64,000 nt of DNA from Welwitschia mirabilis (Eukaryota > Gnetophyta > Gnetopsida > Welwitschiales), in contig JBOZIK010000001.1 of assembly GCA_051453625.1 (NCBI GenBank), forward strand, positions 183,921,443 through 183,985,442. Direction: 5' to 3'. The notes under the pieces are model-generated. The model searched no databases and was not told the origin of the DNA. It saw nothing but the letters and a program-made list of their open reading frames with translations. Made by a program: the position numbers and the translations under genes. Shown piece after piece: positions 23,780 through 35,199 of the stretch (the stretch's first letter is position 1; each line of letters begins with the position of its first letter).

Positions 23780-24620
23780 ATATTTTATAGATATTTTTGT
23801 TTATGAATTGTCTTCTATTTCATCACTTGTTAGAAATATAAATCATTAGATATATCTAGTTTTTGGTGCTTTACTCCTAAACGAAACACATCTAGAATGG
23901 CACCGCATGAAAAAAAAGAGATAATTACTAACTCCAAAGAAGGACAATAAGATTTTTTACATATTCATTAGCTCAAGAACCATCAACAAGGTAAGCCTAA
24001 GGTATTACTTTCTTATGTTTTTCATAAAGATATTTTGGAGTACCTAAGGGGTGCATCTATTTATAGTAAGATAAAATTAAAAAGTGGATAAAATCAGATT
24101 AATATCTAAGAGGAAGATGAAAAAAAGACAACTTATAATACTTTAAATGATTTGTGTGAATCATTAGTGATGTTATTTTAATTAATGAATGCTTCAAGTA
24201 TATTTATGAGGTTGATGATAGAAGTACTAAAGTCTTTTCTTAGAAAGTTTATTATTATTGTTCTAGTTGATACTTCAGTATTTAGTAATAATCTTGAAGA
24301 TCATTGAAATCATTTGAGAAGGGTTTCTCAAATGATAAAGGAAGACCAATTAATGGTTAATGTAAAGAAGTGTACCTTTTTCCACCCATAGTTAGCGTTC
24401 CTTAGCATATTTGTCTCCAAGGATGGAATTAAAATGAATTCAAATAAGGCAAAGGCTATTTTAAATTGGCATACATTAACTTTATAAATGAATAATCAAG
24501 GTTTCATAAGAGATTAGTCAATAACTTAAACAAGATTTATGTACTAATATTGGCTATTATCAAGAAGGATTGAGTCTCCAAGTGGATTAAAGAAGTATAA
24601 GCATTTCAATAATTAAATAA
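23780..24620 (+). pseudogene. Chromovirus reverse transcriptase remnant
   Basis: Motifs along the frame are 'YLVFGALLLNETHL' (usually LVPGASLPN), 'TPKKDNKIFYIFISSRTINK' (usually TPKKDG.WRMCVDSRAINK), 'RGASIYSKIKLKSG', 'NDLCESLVMLF' (usually YEWLVMPFGL), 'FMRLMIEVL' and 'VNVKKCTFFHP'. The region that should hold YFDD reads 'IIIVLVDTSVFSNN', so the catalytic Asp pair is lost. It is a Ty3/chromovirus RT beyond reasonable doubt, but dead. Confidence 0.87.
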
Positions 24621-25010
24621 GATTATTATTATGATACATATACTAGTATCTTTAGATTTTAGTATGATATTTTAAGTGGAATATGATTCAAGAAGTAAAT
24701 TAGTTAGATCCATACTCAATCAATAAGAAAAACCCATTACCTTTTTTAGCTAGAAGCTAGATGATTCTAAGAAAAATTATTTGACCCATAAGAAGGAGCT
24801 ATATGTAATTTTTTAAGGCTTAAATAGGTAAAAACATTATTTACTACACAAGAAGTTAATTTATGTATAAATCACAAGGCACTGCAAGTACATAAATAAT
24901 TAGGACACATTTAGCACAAAATAATGAAACGGATAGAGAAGTTGCAAAATCATCACTTTTTGATAAAGCACAAAAGCATGAGGATGAATAGAGTTATAGA
25001 TTTCTTAAAT
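24620..25010 (+). pseudogene. Chromovirus RNase H remnant
   Basis: The segment 'DDSKKNYLTHKKELYVIF' matches the NYSTYDKELYAVV region of RNase H, followed by 'KHYLLHKKLIYV' (usually WRHYLLP.EFV..TDH) and 'ITRHCKYINN' (usually HEALKYLN). It follows RT and precedes integrase. Stops interrupt each motif. Confidence 0.78.
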
Positions 25011-25079
25011 CAAGTTGTGTTCATGATAAGATATTGCAAATTTAATGTTAGCTTATGATAGATTTTATATTTATATCAT

Positions 25080-25930
25080 TATGATCTAGACTTCAATGTT
25101 ATCTAAGAGAAAGTAAAGAACCATTTAGAAGAGTATGATTATAGGAAATTTTGTATTTATGGAAACTACTCTATAAGGATGGAAGGTTGTGTAATCATAG
25201 GGGAGTAGAGGGGGAAGGGGATAATTCTTATGAGAAAAACATTATAAAGATGTGATTATACATCATGATTTGAATAAAACCTATACACTACTAAAGAATT
25301 CATATCACTATCCAAAAATATATAAGGATGTCTAGTGAATAGCGTGAATTTACTCTACATGTCAAAGAGTAAAGAGAGAATTAAAAAAATATAGGATTGT
25401 ACATCCCATTATGAGTTCTAGTAAAGATCTAATATGACCTAATTATGAACTTCATCTTGGAATTATTTCATTTGAAGAGAGATCATGATTCCATTATGAT
25501 GGTGTTGTATATATTTGGTAAGATGATATGCTTTATTCCTTGTACTAAGAGAAATGATATTCCATACATTAATAAATTATTCTTTAGAGAGATTGTGTAT
25601 ATTAATGAGTTGCCAAAGATGATATTTTTAGATAGAGAATTCAAGTTTGTTTCTCATTGTTAAAGGATTTTGTGGCACATGATGAATACTACATTGTATT
25701 TTTCTTTAGCATATTATCCAAAAATAGATGGAAAAATAAAATTAGTGAAACCCAACATTGGAAGCTTTCTTATATGGCCTTAGGAAGATAAGATAAATAT
25801 GTAGAAGGATTACTTATCACACATATAATTTTATTACAATAATTAAATGAACCTTTTAAGGATTCCAAACATATTAGATGATATACCAAAACCTTCTGTA
25901 ATGGTGGGGGCTATGTAGAGAGAATTATGA
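25080..25930 (+). pseudogene. Chromovirus integrase remnant
   Basis: The zinc-binding part has 'SYHYPKIYKDV' (usually F.WP.M..DV) followed by 'STCQRVKREL'. The core is open for 72 codons at 25445-25663 and reads 'FILELFHLKRDHDSIMMVLY', 'MICFIPCTKRNDIPYINKLF', 'ELPKMIFLDREFKF', matching the DRFSKMAHFIPC...ADLFF..VV..HGLP..IVSDRD.KF pattern. The second Asp (LDRE) is present; the DRFSK motif reads 'YIFGK'. The downstream TCHPQTDGQ.E motif reads 'AYYPKIDGKIK'. Confidence 0.87.
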
Positions 25931-26317
25931 AGCTCTATGAGTGTATGTACTAGACTTTGAAATCATTAAATTCCATAGCTAGGAATATACTAAATAAGCA
26001 TAAAAACATGTGAATTTTGAATAGGATGATGCAATGATGGAAAAACTTGGTAGAATCCCACAGATAACCTACAAATATGGAGTTTTGATCATGGAGTTGA
26101 AAACGTTAAATAAAAATGAGTAAGAGGTAAATAAGAGATTACTAATTCTTGTTAGAAATGAGAAGTAAACATGGAAAAAAGTATACAATAAGTACATATT
26201 TTAATTATCAAGAGATTGTTTAGAGGATGTAACTTGAATTAAGAGAAATACCTAAGAATGGTTACATAGATTTAATAAAGGAGGAATGTATTTCTTATGA
26301 TAGATTGCTTTAAATCA

Positions 26318-26869
26318 TGAGAGGAGGATATAATTGCATTAATTTTTTCATTAGTTAGGATCTATTTGTTAAAGTTTAGTATGTTTATGTAGAATATAGA
26401 ATCGTCCATATCTAATTATCATGTTGGAAATGGGTAGTTGCTTAAGTTAGCATGTTTAAATGTAATCTAAGTGTAAGGGATATGCTCTTCTTAGAAGAAA
26501 TCTATGTGTAAGGAATATGTGTTTAAAAGGTATTTTTGATAAAACATGTGAAAGGATAATATTAAAGAATTCCTTCATAATTAAGATTTTTCTTGAACCC
26601 TTATAGATAGAGAAGAGGTATAGGATTAAGAGAAATCAAAGAGATAGAATCTAGGATAAGGCTTTAGAGGTCATTATTGAGAAGAGATTGTAAAAGTCTA
26701 AAAAATGCGATTTCATTTTGTAAGCTTTTAATTTTTGTATTATTAATATAAAGTTATTCCTTATTTTTTCTGAATTTTTTTTCCTTTTTATTCCTTCTTT
26801 CTTCTATGCTGATCACTAAATATATGATTTTAAATATGATCTTGGGGTTTTTATTGCATTAGCTTTACA
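26318..26869 (+). mobile_element. 3' LTR of the chromovirus
   Basis: It begins TGAGAGGAGGATATAATTGC and ends ATTGCATTAGCTTTACA, with TG and CA ends. It aligns with the solo LTR at 2209-2728 and, at its end, with the left LTR fragment 21899-22031. A TATA box-like TATAGATAG is at 26602-26610, followed by 'aggattaagag', shared with the solo copy. Confidence 0.8.
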
Positions 26870-28562
26870 TAAAAATTTTAAGCTTTTATTATTTTTATGG
26901 GTGTTAAGCCTACCATTAATGCTAATATACTAAACCTTTTTCTTATAATAAAGTTTGATGTTTAATATTTTCTTCCCCTTATCAATTAACATGTTTAGAA
27001 AGAAATGACATCTTTTTGTTCTTTAGTACTAAACATGATAATAATAGTTTTTATCTAATGATTATAACTAAATTGACAACTAAAGTAGTTTTTACTATGT
27101 AATAAGTCTTATCAATGCTATATTAAAAGAAGGAGAAACTCATTATAACTAAAAGATAAAACTAGTCTTTTATAGATATTGATGAATTATATAAACTAAT
27201 AGGATCATTATTTCATGCAATAAGCTAGTGATGAATCAAAAAGCATATTGAATAAGGATCAAAACACTTAAAACTTTAAGGAGAATAAAATTAACATACT
27301 TCAAAAAAATTATTTGAAATTAAATTTATTATTTACAAACATTTATACATGAAATATATTCATAATTTGTACTTTATTATAATTGTAAATAAACAATAAA
27401 AATTACACCAAAATAGAGGTACTAAAATGGTTTTATTTGAAAAAATCATTAATTTTTTCTATATTAATTTAATAGTGCATGAAGTAATAGAATATGCATC
27501 AAAAAATAAAAGAGTGAATAAAAAAATCAACTTGATAGAAAATGATAAGATGCAATGAAATAAAATCATGTTTTAGAAAGGAAAGTGAGTAATCTTCTAA
27601 GAGGAAATGACATTGGTGGAATAGGAGATGATTTTGATTAATTTATGGATTAGGAAATGAAATTTATATTATGATTAGGAATCAATAGGATTATTGTAAT
27701 AGTGATAGATGACAAAGGAATAAATTGTAAAATAGTAGTACATGCAAACACAAAAAATAGAATTAGCTAAATTTCTCTTCACACTCATAATATTAAAATT
27801 TACCTCCTCTTCTTTTATTTCTTTTGGGTTGAAATGATGTTTTCATTTCAGGAAAAGACACAATAGTATAATCAAGGTAGCACTTAAGCTATGGAGGATT
27901 CTACCTTAAGAATGAACTCAATTACCTTAACTCATCTATGAATGGAGAGGAGTCAATAAAGATTTAAAGTTTAATGCTTTGCATAATATTAGTTTTGAAG
28001 GATAAAGAAAAAAATACATGAATTAGAGTACTTAAAGATGGCATCATTCCAAAGTGTTCATAAATGAAATAAAAATTTACATCTCATGCCCTTCCATTGC
28101 CAGAGGTGATTTTCATTAAAAATCTTATTAATGCCATTTAAATAAAAGTGCATCTTTAATAGGTATTGTTTTATGCATTTAATTACCAAAAACCAAGCAT
28201 AATGAGTAACATAGTATCCTCAAAAATATGAGTAATGGATTCATTCATAAAGCATTAAGAGAAAAAAATAAAATGTACTAAAATATATTCTAAATTTTTA
28301 CCTATTGGAAATCAATTATGCATCAAGAACTACATGAAGAATTTCCTTTTAATTTGCACATGAAACATTTAGATTATTACATAGATATCTTTCATACATT
28401 TGATTTAAAAATGAAGTTTCTAAACATAATAAAGATGAAGGTAAATCTCCTTCTCATAAAACCCAACATTTATGAGAGCTTTAATGTCAAAATTAAATAG
28501 ATAACATCATTCTTCTAGTTCTAAAGATTAACATTACTTATAAAACTCATATATAAGGTTTT
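26870..28562. other. Unassigned AT-rich DNA
   Basis: No gene or repeat pair was recognised. A 60-codon open frame at 28318-28500 is unremarkable. The Sirevirus-like element inserted at the right edge. Confidence 0.45.
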
Positions 28563-29986
28563 TGTAGGATCATGAACCCAGTGAATAGGATTCTAAAAAT
28601 TGATTGAATAACTTTACAATAAAAATAATTTACTTGAAATGAATCATTAAAAACTGGTGGAAGAAAACTGAAACTATTCTAAAGAATGAACTAATAGAAA
28701 GCATAAAAATATCAATCAGAAGTATACAAGATTTATAATGGTTTGGAAAAACCCTCTACTCCACTCTCGATGATCAACTTCTAATCAAGCTTGATCCAGA
28801 TCTCTATTAATCTCTTTCAGGTATTGCAGGTTTACTTGTAAGCTTTACAAATGGACTTTTTCTAAAGGCTCAGTTTCAAAATTTTGTAATAAAGCATAGT
28901 AGTGATGATGGTATGTCCAAAATGCATAGGTATCACTTGATATTTAGCTTAATAATAGTATTTAAGCACTTCTTTAGAAGATGATACAATCAGTAAGAAT
29001 AGAGTGCAATAGATTTGACGAAGTATGCGAAGATACTAATAGTTCTTGATTCATCTTTTAGTTAGGAATGAGATGCCAATCAGTACAACAAATGATATCA
29101 AAAGATTAAAAATTTTGGTACAGTGATTTTGAGTCTTAGAAATTTATAGTAAAAGACCTTTAGGGTTTTTACAAGTAAAAAGATCTTCTGATGGACATAA
29201 AATGGATACATAATAGCTATAAAATTTATGTTTCTGTCATAATTGATCGATCGCTTGAAAGTCAGGTTAACCCCATTTAGTGTCATTAGTTACGTCAGTT
29301 GCCCTTACATTCTTCTGTTCAAATCCTATTTCTTACGGTTCCATGTTCAATCGACCCCTTAGGATCTAGTCAACTACTTATTTGGTCACTCACGTATCCC
29401 TTGGTCAAGAAAAAATCCAACATAGTTTTCTACTCTAGATCTAACTGACCTCATAAATGTCTAGTTGATCCCTTATTGAAAAAATGATGAATGCATCTCT
29501 AGATCTAATCAACCCCTCTAGAATCTGGTTTACCCCTTGATGATTGGCTGTGAAGTACTGATTCTCAGTTACATAGGTTTAGTCAATCCCTCAGGTGTCC
29601 AGTCGACTCCTTGACAATTAGCTAAGAAGTATCAGATGCATAGTGATCTAGTCTTATCAATCCCTTAGGTATTTGATTAACCCCTTGATGGTTGGTAAGA
29701 AGTACTAGTGCTCAGGTTCACAGGTCTAATCAACCTCTTAAATGTCTAGTTGACCCCTCTAAATTCAGTTCATTTTTGTGTGTTTGCTTCAGGTGCAGTT
29801 GATCCCTTAGAAGTCTAATCAAATCCTTGGAAGGGTATCAAAACTTGATAGGCTTCAAAATCAGAACGTAACAAAATTACTTTAGCTTTTGACCTATAAT
29901 AATCAATATTTTTGGCACAAGATATAACGAGTTTTCCTAGACAAAAAATGTTAGTTTGACATCAATTGACAAATAATAATTTAACA
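28563..29986 (-). mobile_element. 3' LTR of the Sirevirus-like element
   Basis: It matches 37095-38517 end to end, with few indels. In element sense it starts TGTTAAATTATTATTTG and ends CCTACA. The middle part (about 29240-29860) carries the same TTGAC-rich repeat block as the other LTR. Confidence 0.92.
29240..29860. repeat. TTGAC-rich repeats in the 3' LTR
   Basis: This is the copy of the repeat block in the downstream LTR, with the same order of units ('ggtgtccagtcgactcc', 'ttaggtatttgattaacccc', 'cttaaatgtctagttgaccc'). Some GGTCGACC palindromes are lost here by base changes. Confidence 0.78.
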
Positions 29987-30000
29987 ATCTTCCTCTTTGA
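29987..30000 (-). promoter_or_regulatory. Polypurine tract of the Sirevirus-like element
   Basis: In element sense the sequence immediately before the 3' LTR is TCAAAGAGGAAGAT, a purine run that would prime plus-strand DNA synthesis. It abuts the TG start of the LTR. Confidence 0.7.
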
Positions 30001-30922
30001 CATTGATGGAAGATACTTTTTTAGTTGAGGAGATTATATTTGGAAAAATTCCCCCTCACAAAATGCCTATTAGCTTTTGTAAAAATATTAAACATTTCAT
30101 ATCAAGTAGGATATTTTGAAAAGTTTTAAATTTGTGCCAAAATTAAAACAATTTAAAATATAATTTGTGAAACATAAAAATGCCAATATATATATGATAA
30201 AAAACATTTTATTCATGAATTATTTAATAACCATAAGATATACTAAAAATTAGAGTTCATGATAAAAAATAAGTATGCACTAAAATTTGAGACAGAAATT
30301 TTTGAACATGAAAACCAAGTGCATTTTTATTACTAAAAGATGAATAGTATAATGAAAAGTGCTTATTAGGAGTAGATACAACTGAAAGTAATAAAACAAC
30401 AAACTAATTCTCCCACTTTTAACATTAATTGTAAAGGAGAGAAGAAACACAAGCATGAAAAAAATAAGCATGGAAAGAGAATTAGTCAGATTCCTCTGCT
30501 TCTTCCTCTTCTGATTCTTTTTTAGAATCTTCTTTTTGTTCTTCTTCTTTAGCTGCCTTCCACGCTAAGCTTTTAGCTTTCTTTGAAGTGTCTGCAATCT
30601 CATACCAACTACGATTAGAGCTTCTTTCATGTTCCTGGTACAAGAGTTAGTCCGCCTCAGGTATGAAATAGTATTTTCTAGTGAGGCTTGCTTTGGAAAA
30701 GAAGATTTAGAAGATTTCTTGGATTTGGTAAAGATATGCATATGAGTCAACATCGCACATCCAATGAATGGCATGGGATTAATGGTTTTAAGCTTTGGGT
30801 GAAATTTGATTCTATAATGATGATAAAGATTTGCAATAAGCTTAGAGTAGGGTAGAGCCCCAGTTCTATGATACTCCAACTAGGAGAACATATTCTTTAG
30901 TATAATGGTAGGGGCATCAATG

Positions 30923-31993
30923 GAGTAACTGCAAAAACCTGTAATTTAGGATAAGAACAGAAGTATAAATAGTGTGTTTCCAATTGTAAAACTTACCATA
31001 AAGTTTTCTTGTGACCTTTACTTTCTCTTTCATAGAGTTATGAAGAGGCTAAAACTCTTCATAGCCTCCTCTTAAAAGATTAGTAATGGTTATAATGTAG
31101 TTTACGATAACCTTTATCTTTTTCTCTAAAATCAAGGTTTTCAGGGTTCCACTTTGGGATCAAAAGAAGAATTGTAATAAAACATCCTAATGGGAATAGG
31201 ATAAGTAGGACTTAAAACATCAAAAAAATAGAAGAGATCTAGATCTCACAAGAGTTGAATCACATCTCTGAGCTCCCTTAGCTCTAAAGTGGCAATAGCC
31301 CTTTTCTGGCATACTAGCTTCTTCTCAAACTTCTCCTAGAACTTGTCTAAAGCTTTGTTAGACATGCCCTAGTAGAAATAATGAGGATCTCTACTAGCAA
31401 CCTCTTTTAGACTTCTCCTGAAGGGTCCTTCAATTACAATAACCTACAAAAGGGAAGAAATTATAGGTAAAGAGTAACTGCAAAAACCTATAATTTAGGG
31501 TAAGAAGAGAAGTATAAATAGTGTGTTTCCAATTGTAAAACTTACCATAAAGTTTTCTTGTGACCTTTACTTTTTCTTTCATAGAGTTATGAAGAGGCTA
31601 AAACTCCTCATAGCCTCCTCTTAAAATATTAGTAATGGTTATAATGTAGTTTATGATAACCTTTATCTTTTTCTCTAAAATCAAGGTTTTCAGGGTTCCA
31701 CTTTGGGATCAAAACAAGAATTGTAATAAAACATCCTAATGGGAATAGGGTAAGTAGGACTTGAAACATCAAAAAAATAGAAGAGATCTAGATCTCACAA
31801 GAGTTAAATCACATCTCTGAGCTCCCTTAGCTCTAAAGTGGCAATAGCCCTTTTCTGGCATACTAGCTTCTTCTCAAACTTCTNNNNNNNNNNNNNNNNN
31901 NNNNNNNNNNNNNNNNNNNNNNNNNNNNNNNNNNNNNNNNNNCTAGCAACCTTTTTTAGACTTCTCCTGGAGGGTCCTTCAATCATTGTAACC
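30923..31993 (-). repeat. 549-bp tandem duplication with an assembly gap
   Basis: 30923-31446 and 31472-31993 are near-identical copies, offset by exactly 549 bases at both ends. They differ at scattered sites such as 'ggataagaacag' versus 'gggtaagaagag'. The second copy holds 59 Ns (31884-31942); the offset stays 549 across the gap, so its size is right, and the missing bases correspond to 31335-31393 of the first copy. The duplication lies in the post-pol ORF and must have broken it. Confidence 0.92.
31884..31942. other. Assembly gap (59 N)
   Basis: Run of N in the second duplicate copy. Its position in a tandem duplication suggests the assembler could not resolve the two copies. Confidence 0.99.
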
Positions 31994-32164
31994 ATGTGAC
32001 AAGAGCTTAGAAACAAGAAAAATTTTAGAGAGATACTAGATCTAAAGGAGATAGGTGACTAAAATACAATGAAAAGGGTTTAGAATCCACTCACTTTTAA
32101 AAAGAGGGTTAATTAGGTAGGTTTTAATAAAGAAATCAAGTCCATCGATGAATCTTCTACACTG

Positions 32165-32335
32165 TAATGATACAGGTCTGGTTAACCAGTTTGAGCTCTG
32201 GTCAACCCATCGAGACATGGGTTACAGTACTATTAGGGTCTGGGCGATTAGCCTGTTAGGGTGTTTAATCCACCACCTCTAGTCGATCAAATCATAGATC
32301 TAGTTGACCACCCTACAATCAGTTAGAGGATGATG
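32165..32335. repeat. LTR-like GGTCAACC block upstream of the post-pol ORF
   Basis: This block reads 'gtctggttaaccag', 'tctggtcaacccatcgag', 'ctagtcgatcaaatc' and 'tagttgaccaccc'. It is less AT-rich than the surroundings and resembles the 74-bp repeats of the element's LTR. In element orientation it lies between RNase H and the extra ORF, about 150 bases before that ORF. Confidence 0.65.
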
Positions 32336-32379
32336 AGATAACCCTTAGTTCATTTCAAAGATAAAGAAAATTATTAAAA

Positions 32380-33840
32380 TTTAGGGGTTTAGTAAAGATA
32401 TCAGTAATTTGACAATCTGTACTAATAAAATTCATAGAAATATTTCCTTTTTTAACTTGATCTCTTAAAAAATGATGTCTTAGTTTAATGTATTTAGTTT
32501 TAGAATGTCGAATAGGATTTTTAGAAACATTTATTGCACTAGTTTTATCATAGAAAATAGAAACCTATTCAAATCTTACACTAAAGTCCTTTAGCGTTTC
32601 CTTTATCCAAAGGAGATAAGCACAACAACTCTCAGCTATAATATACTGAGCTTCTACCATTGAAAGAGAGATTGAGTTTTACTTTTTACTTGCCCATCTC
32701 ACTAAGCACAATCCTAATAAAAAATAATTTCTACTTGTGCTTTTTCTATCATCCATACATCCAACCGAATTTGCATCACTAATGCTACAAGCTTAAAGGA
32801 TATCTCGATTGGGTACTATAAACAATAATCACATGTTTCCTTTATATATCTAATCATTCTTTTTATTGCTTATAGGTGTGCCTCTTTTGGTTGGATTTAA
32901 TACCTTGCACATACACCTACACTAAATATAGTATCAGGTCTACTTGCAGTCAAATATAACAAACTTCTAATCATACTCCTATAAAGCTTCTGATCTACTA
33001 CTTTTTTATTTTCATCCAATTTGACTTTATAAGATGTTGACATAGCTATGTAAATTATTTTAGCATTCTCCAATCCAAAACATTTTATTAGATCTTTTGC
33101 ATATTTAGATTGAGAGATAAAAATTCCATTATTTATTTGCTTAATCTATAATTCATGAAAGATTTTCACTTCCCTAAGCGTGCTCATCTCAAAATGTGTT
33201 GTCATAATATTTACAAATTATTTTGATAAGACTTCATTAGAGGCACCAAAAATGATATCATCCAAATAAATTTGTATAATGATAAAATCCTTTTTTATAT
33301 TCTTTACAAACAAGGTTTGATCTACTATTCCATAGATATAACCATTTTTGTTTAGAAATGTAACTAAATTTTCATATCAAGCTCTTGGACCTTACTTCAA
33401 CTCATACAATGCCTTCTTAATTCTATACACATGATCAGATTTATGAGGATCTTTAAACCATTGCAGTTTTCTACATACACTTCCTCATTTAGGATTCTAT
33501 TTAAAAATGCACTCTTTACATCCATTTGATACATTGATATTCTTAAAGACTACAAATGTTAAAAAAATTATAATGCTATTAAGAATTACAACTCGAGCAA
33601 ACGTGTCACTTACATCCATTTCTTTGATTTGTTTATAGCCTTGTGCTATTAATCTTGCTTTGTTTTTTATGAGATTATCTTCTTCATCACATTTGTTAAA
33701 AATTCACTTAGTCCCAATGATATTTTTGTTATTTGGCCTTTCTACAAACTTCCAAACATCATTTATTTTAAATTTTTGTAATTCATCTTGCATGGTTATC
33801 ATCCATTCTTTATGGAATTCAGCTTATTTAAAGTACATAT
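32380..33840 (-). pseudogene. Copia reverse transcriptase / RNase H remnant
   Basis: Minus-strand motifs run from right to left: 'QDELQKF'-type start near 33800 (frameshifted), 'MYQMDVKSAFLNRILNEEVY' (33540-33480; usually QMDVKSAFLNG.L.EEVYV), 'CNGLK' (usually QPPGF), 'LYKFIWM' where YVDD lay, then the LYRS/IGSLLYLT part ('IRSFIGV', 'DLILYLV'), the 'QSNQKRHTYK' segment (usually QSNPKESHL.AVKRI.RYLKGT), and RNase H 'GWMYG' (usually GYSDADWAG) and 'KHK' near 32700. Multiple frameshifts and stops are present. The assignment is secure by motif order. Confidence 0.85.
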
Positions 33841-33844
33841 TGTG

Positions 33845-33903
33845 GTGCGGGGTAACCGCCCGCACGTACTAAGGCCATATATATGTACTAAGGCCATATA
33901 TGA
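33845..33903. repeat. GC-rich perfect hairpin plus 19-bp tandem repeat
   Basis: GTGCGGG (33845-33851), a 7-base loop GTAACCG, and CCCGCAC (33859-33865) form a perfect 7-bp stem. It is followed by 'gtactaaggccatatatat' at 33866 and 'gtactaaggccatatatga' at 33885, a 19-base tandem repeat. The first 21 bases contain several CpG sites, unlike everything around them. Confidence 0.85.
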
Positions 33904-34041
33904 ACTGTTCTATTTATGAAACATAACAAATGTGGATACAAAAATTCTTTATAGAGCTTTTGTATTTATCTTTGAGCTAACTTCTCTAATAATAGACCCT
34001 AAAGGATAATATTTTAGCTATTTAAACTTTTTATTTGTGGC

Positions 34042-34930
34042 TTATTTTGTAGGAACTTCTTCTTTTTTAGTAGACATTTCTTTAGTTATGGGGGTGCTTG
34101 GAGATATGTCTTCCTCATCATTTGAATAAATAGGTCTTGTGCCAACATCATTAATTTGCACATTTATTGATTCTTCCACAGTTAAACGTCTATTGTTGAA
34201 AACACAATAAGCTCTACTCCTAGTTGAATATCCCAAAAATATAGCTTCATCTACCTTAGACTTAAATTTTCTTAATTTTTCTCTACCTTTTAACACATAA
34301 CATTTACTCCTTAAGACTTTAAAATAAGAAACATTTGGTTGTCTTCCTTTTTACAACTCATAAAGAGTTTTATCCATACCAAATCTACGATGAACTCTAT
34401 TTATGATATAACATGTAGTACTAATAGTTTCATCCCAAAAAGATTTTGGAACCTCCTTGTCATTTAAGATAGTTCTTACCATTTATTGAAGGACTCTATT
34501 CTTTCTTTTAGTAAGACAATTTTGTTGTGGTATTTTAAGGGCTACAAATTGGTGATTAATACCATTGTCAATGCAATACTTCTCAAATAAATGATTTTCT
34601 AATTCATCACCATGATCACTTTTTATTTTCTTTATGGTATATCCTTTCTCATTTTGAATTTTTTTACATATCTCAACCCAATGTTTGTAAGTTTTAAATT
34701 TTTTTGAAAGAAAAGAAATCCATATTTATCTCGATAAATTATCAATCATGGTTAGAAAATAGCATTTACCTCCTAAACTTTGAGTTTAAGCTAGTCCTAC
34801 CAAGTCTATATGAATGATTTCTAAAGGCATAATTATGGAAACTTGGTTTTTACTCGTGTAATGTTCTTATTTGTTTTCCCTTTTGGCACATATCACAAAG
34901 ATCACATTTTTCAACATTTATTTTTAAAAT
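34042..34930 (-). pseudogene. Copia integrase remnant
   Basis: Minus-strand order is 'HYTSKN' and 'MPLEIIHIDLVGLA' (usually PLELLHIDLFGP, first core Asp), 'TMIDNLSR' (usually VDDYSRYTW), 'NEKGYTIKKIKSDHGDELEN' (the second catalytic Asp kept; HGGEF changed to HGDEL), 'PQQNCLTKRKNRVLQ' (usually PQQNGVVERKNR, catalytic Glu now Lys), 'LNDKEVPKSFWDE' and 'TTCYIINRV'. The open stretch 34296-34042 follows with 'KSKVDEAIFLGYSTRSRAY' and 'VFNNRRLTVEESINVQ', the well-known copia segment after the core. The phrase FLGYS.(S)(K/R)AYRVFN fits Sirevirus-type copia. Confidence 0.9.
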
Positions 34931-35199
34931 ACCTTTGACAATTTTTTCTGAAAATCATTTTCAAATAATCATAATTAACACGACCTAAACATTTATGTTA
35001 AAGCTTTTCTTGATTAACATGAGAAAAATAACAAGTAGAAGACAATTGATCAATGCTATAAACATTATCTATTCTATTTGATTTAAGAATAATATCATTT
35101 ATTTTTCATGCCTAACTTCACATTTAGAACTATAAAAAATGACCTTATGACCTTTGTCACAAATTTGGCTAATACTAAGTAAATTATGCTTTAAATCAT

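Larger units (their letters stand above)
21899..26869 (+). mobile_element. Ty3 chromovirus, 5' LTR truncated
   Basis: Between a partial left LTR (21899-22031) and a full right LTR (26318-26869) the plus strand carries gag, protease, RT, RNase H and integrase in Ty3 order. Protease and RT segments ('NAYHLLLNKPWQYDA', 'GASIYSKI') and integrase ('LFFREIVYINELPKMI') are of chromovirus type. I did not recognise a chromodomain after integrase. Many stops and indels are present. The same family left a solo LTR at 2209-2728. The left edge lies 270 bases from the 13 kb Ty3 element. Confidence 0.85.
30480..32020 (-). pseudogene. Post-pol extra ORF (plant transposon/env-like) of the Sirevirus-like element
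   Basis: Downstream of RNase H the minus strand encodes a further ORF. The stretch 30879-30565 is open for 104 codons and reads 'MEYHRTGALPYSKLIANLYH', then 'NPMPFIGCAMLTHMHIF', ending in 'LQTLQRKLKA' and an acidic/Lys-rich tail (30480-30560). 'ALPYSKLIANLYHHY' resembles the ALPYGMLLT.IF.HF motif of the 'putative plant transposon' ORF, which sits where Sireviruses carry an envelope-like gene. Upstream, 'KFEKKLVCQKRAIATLELRE' (32016 side) resembles the AQ..FE....R.L..ER region of the same ORF. Part of it is duplicated in tandem. No membrane segment is obvious in this piece. The role is unknown. Confidence 0.6.

Noticed and set aside
25080-26318. A chromodomain after the chromovirus integrase
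   Set aside because: I could not find the aromatic cage pattern in the translation; the region may be too decayed, so no claim is made.
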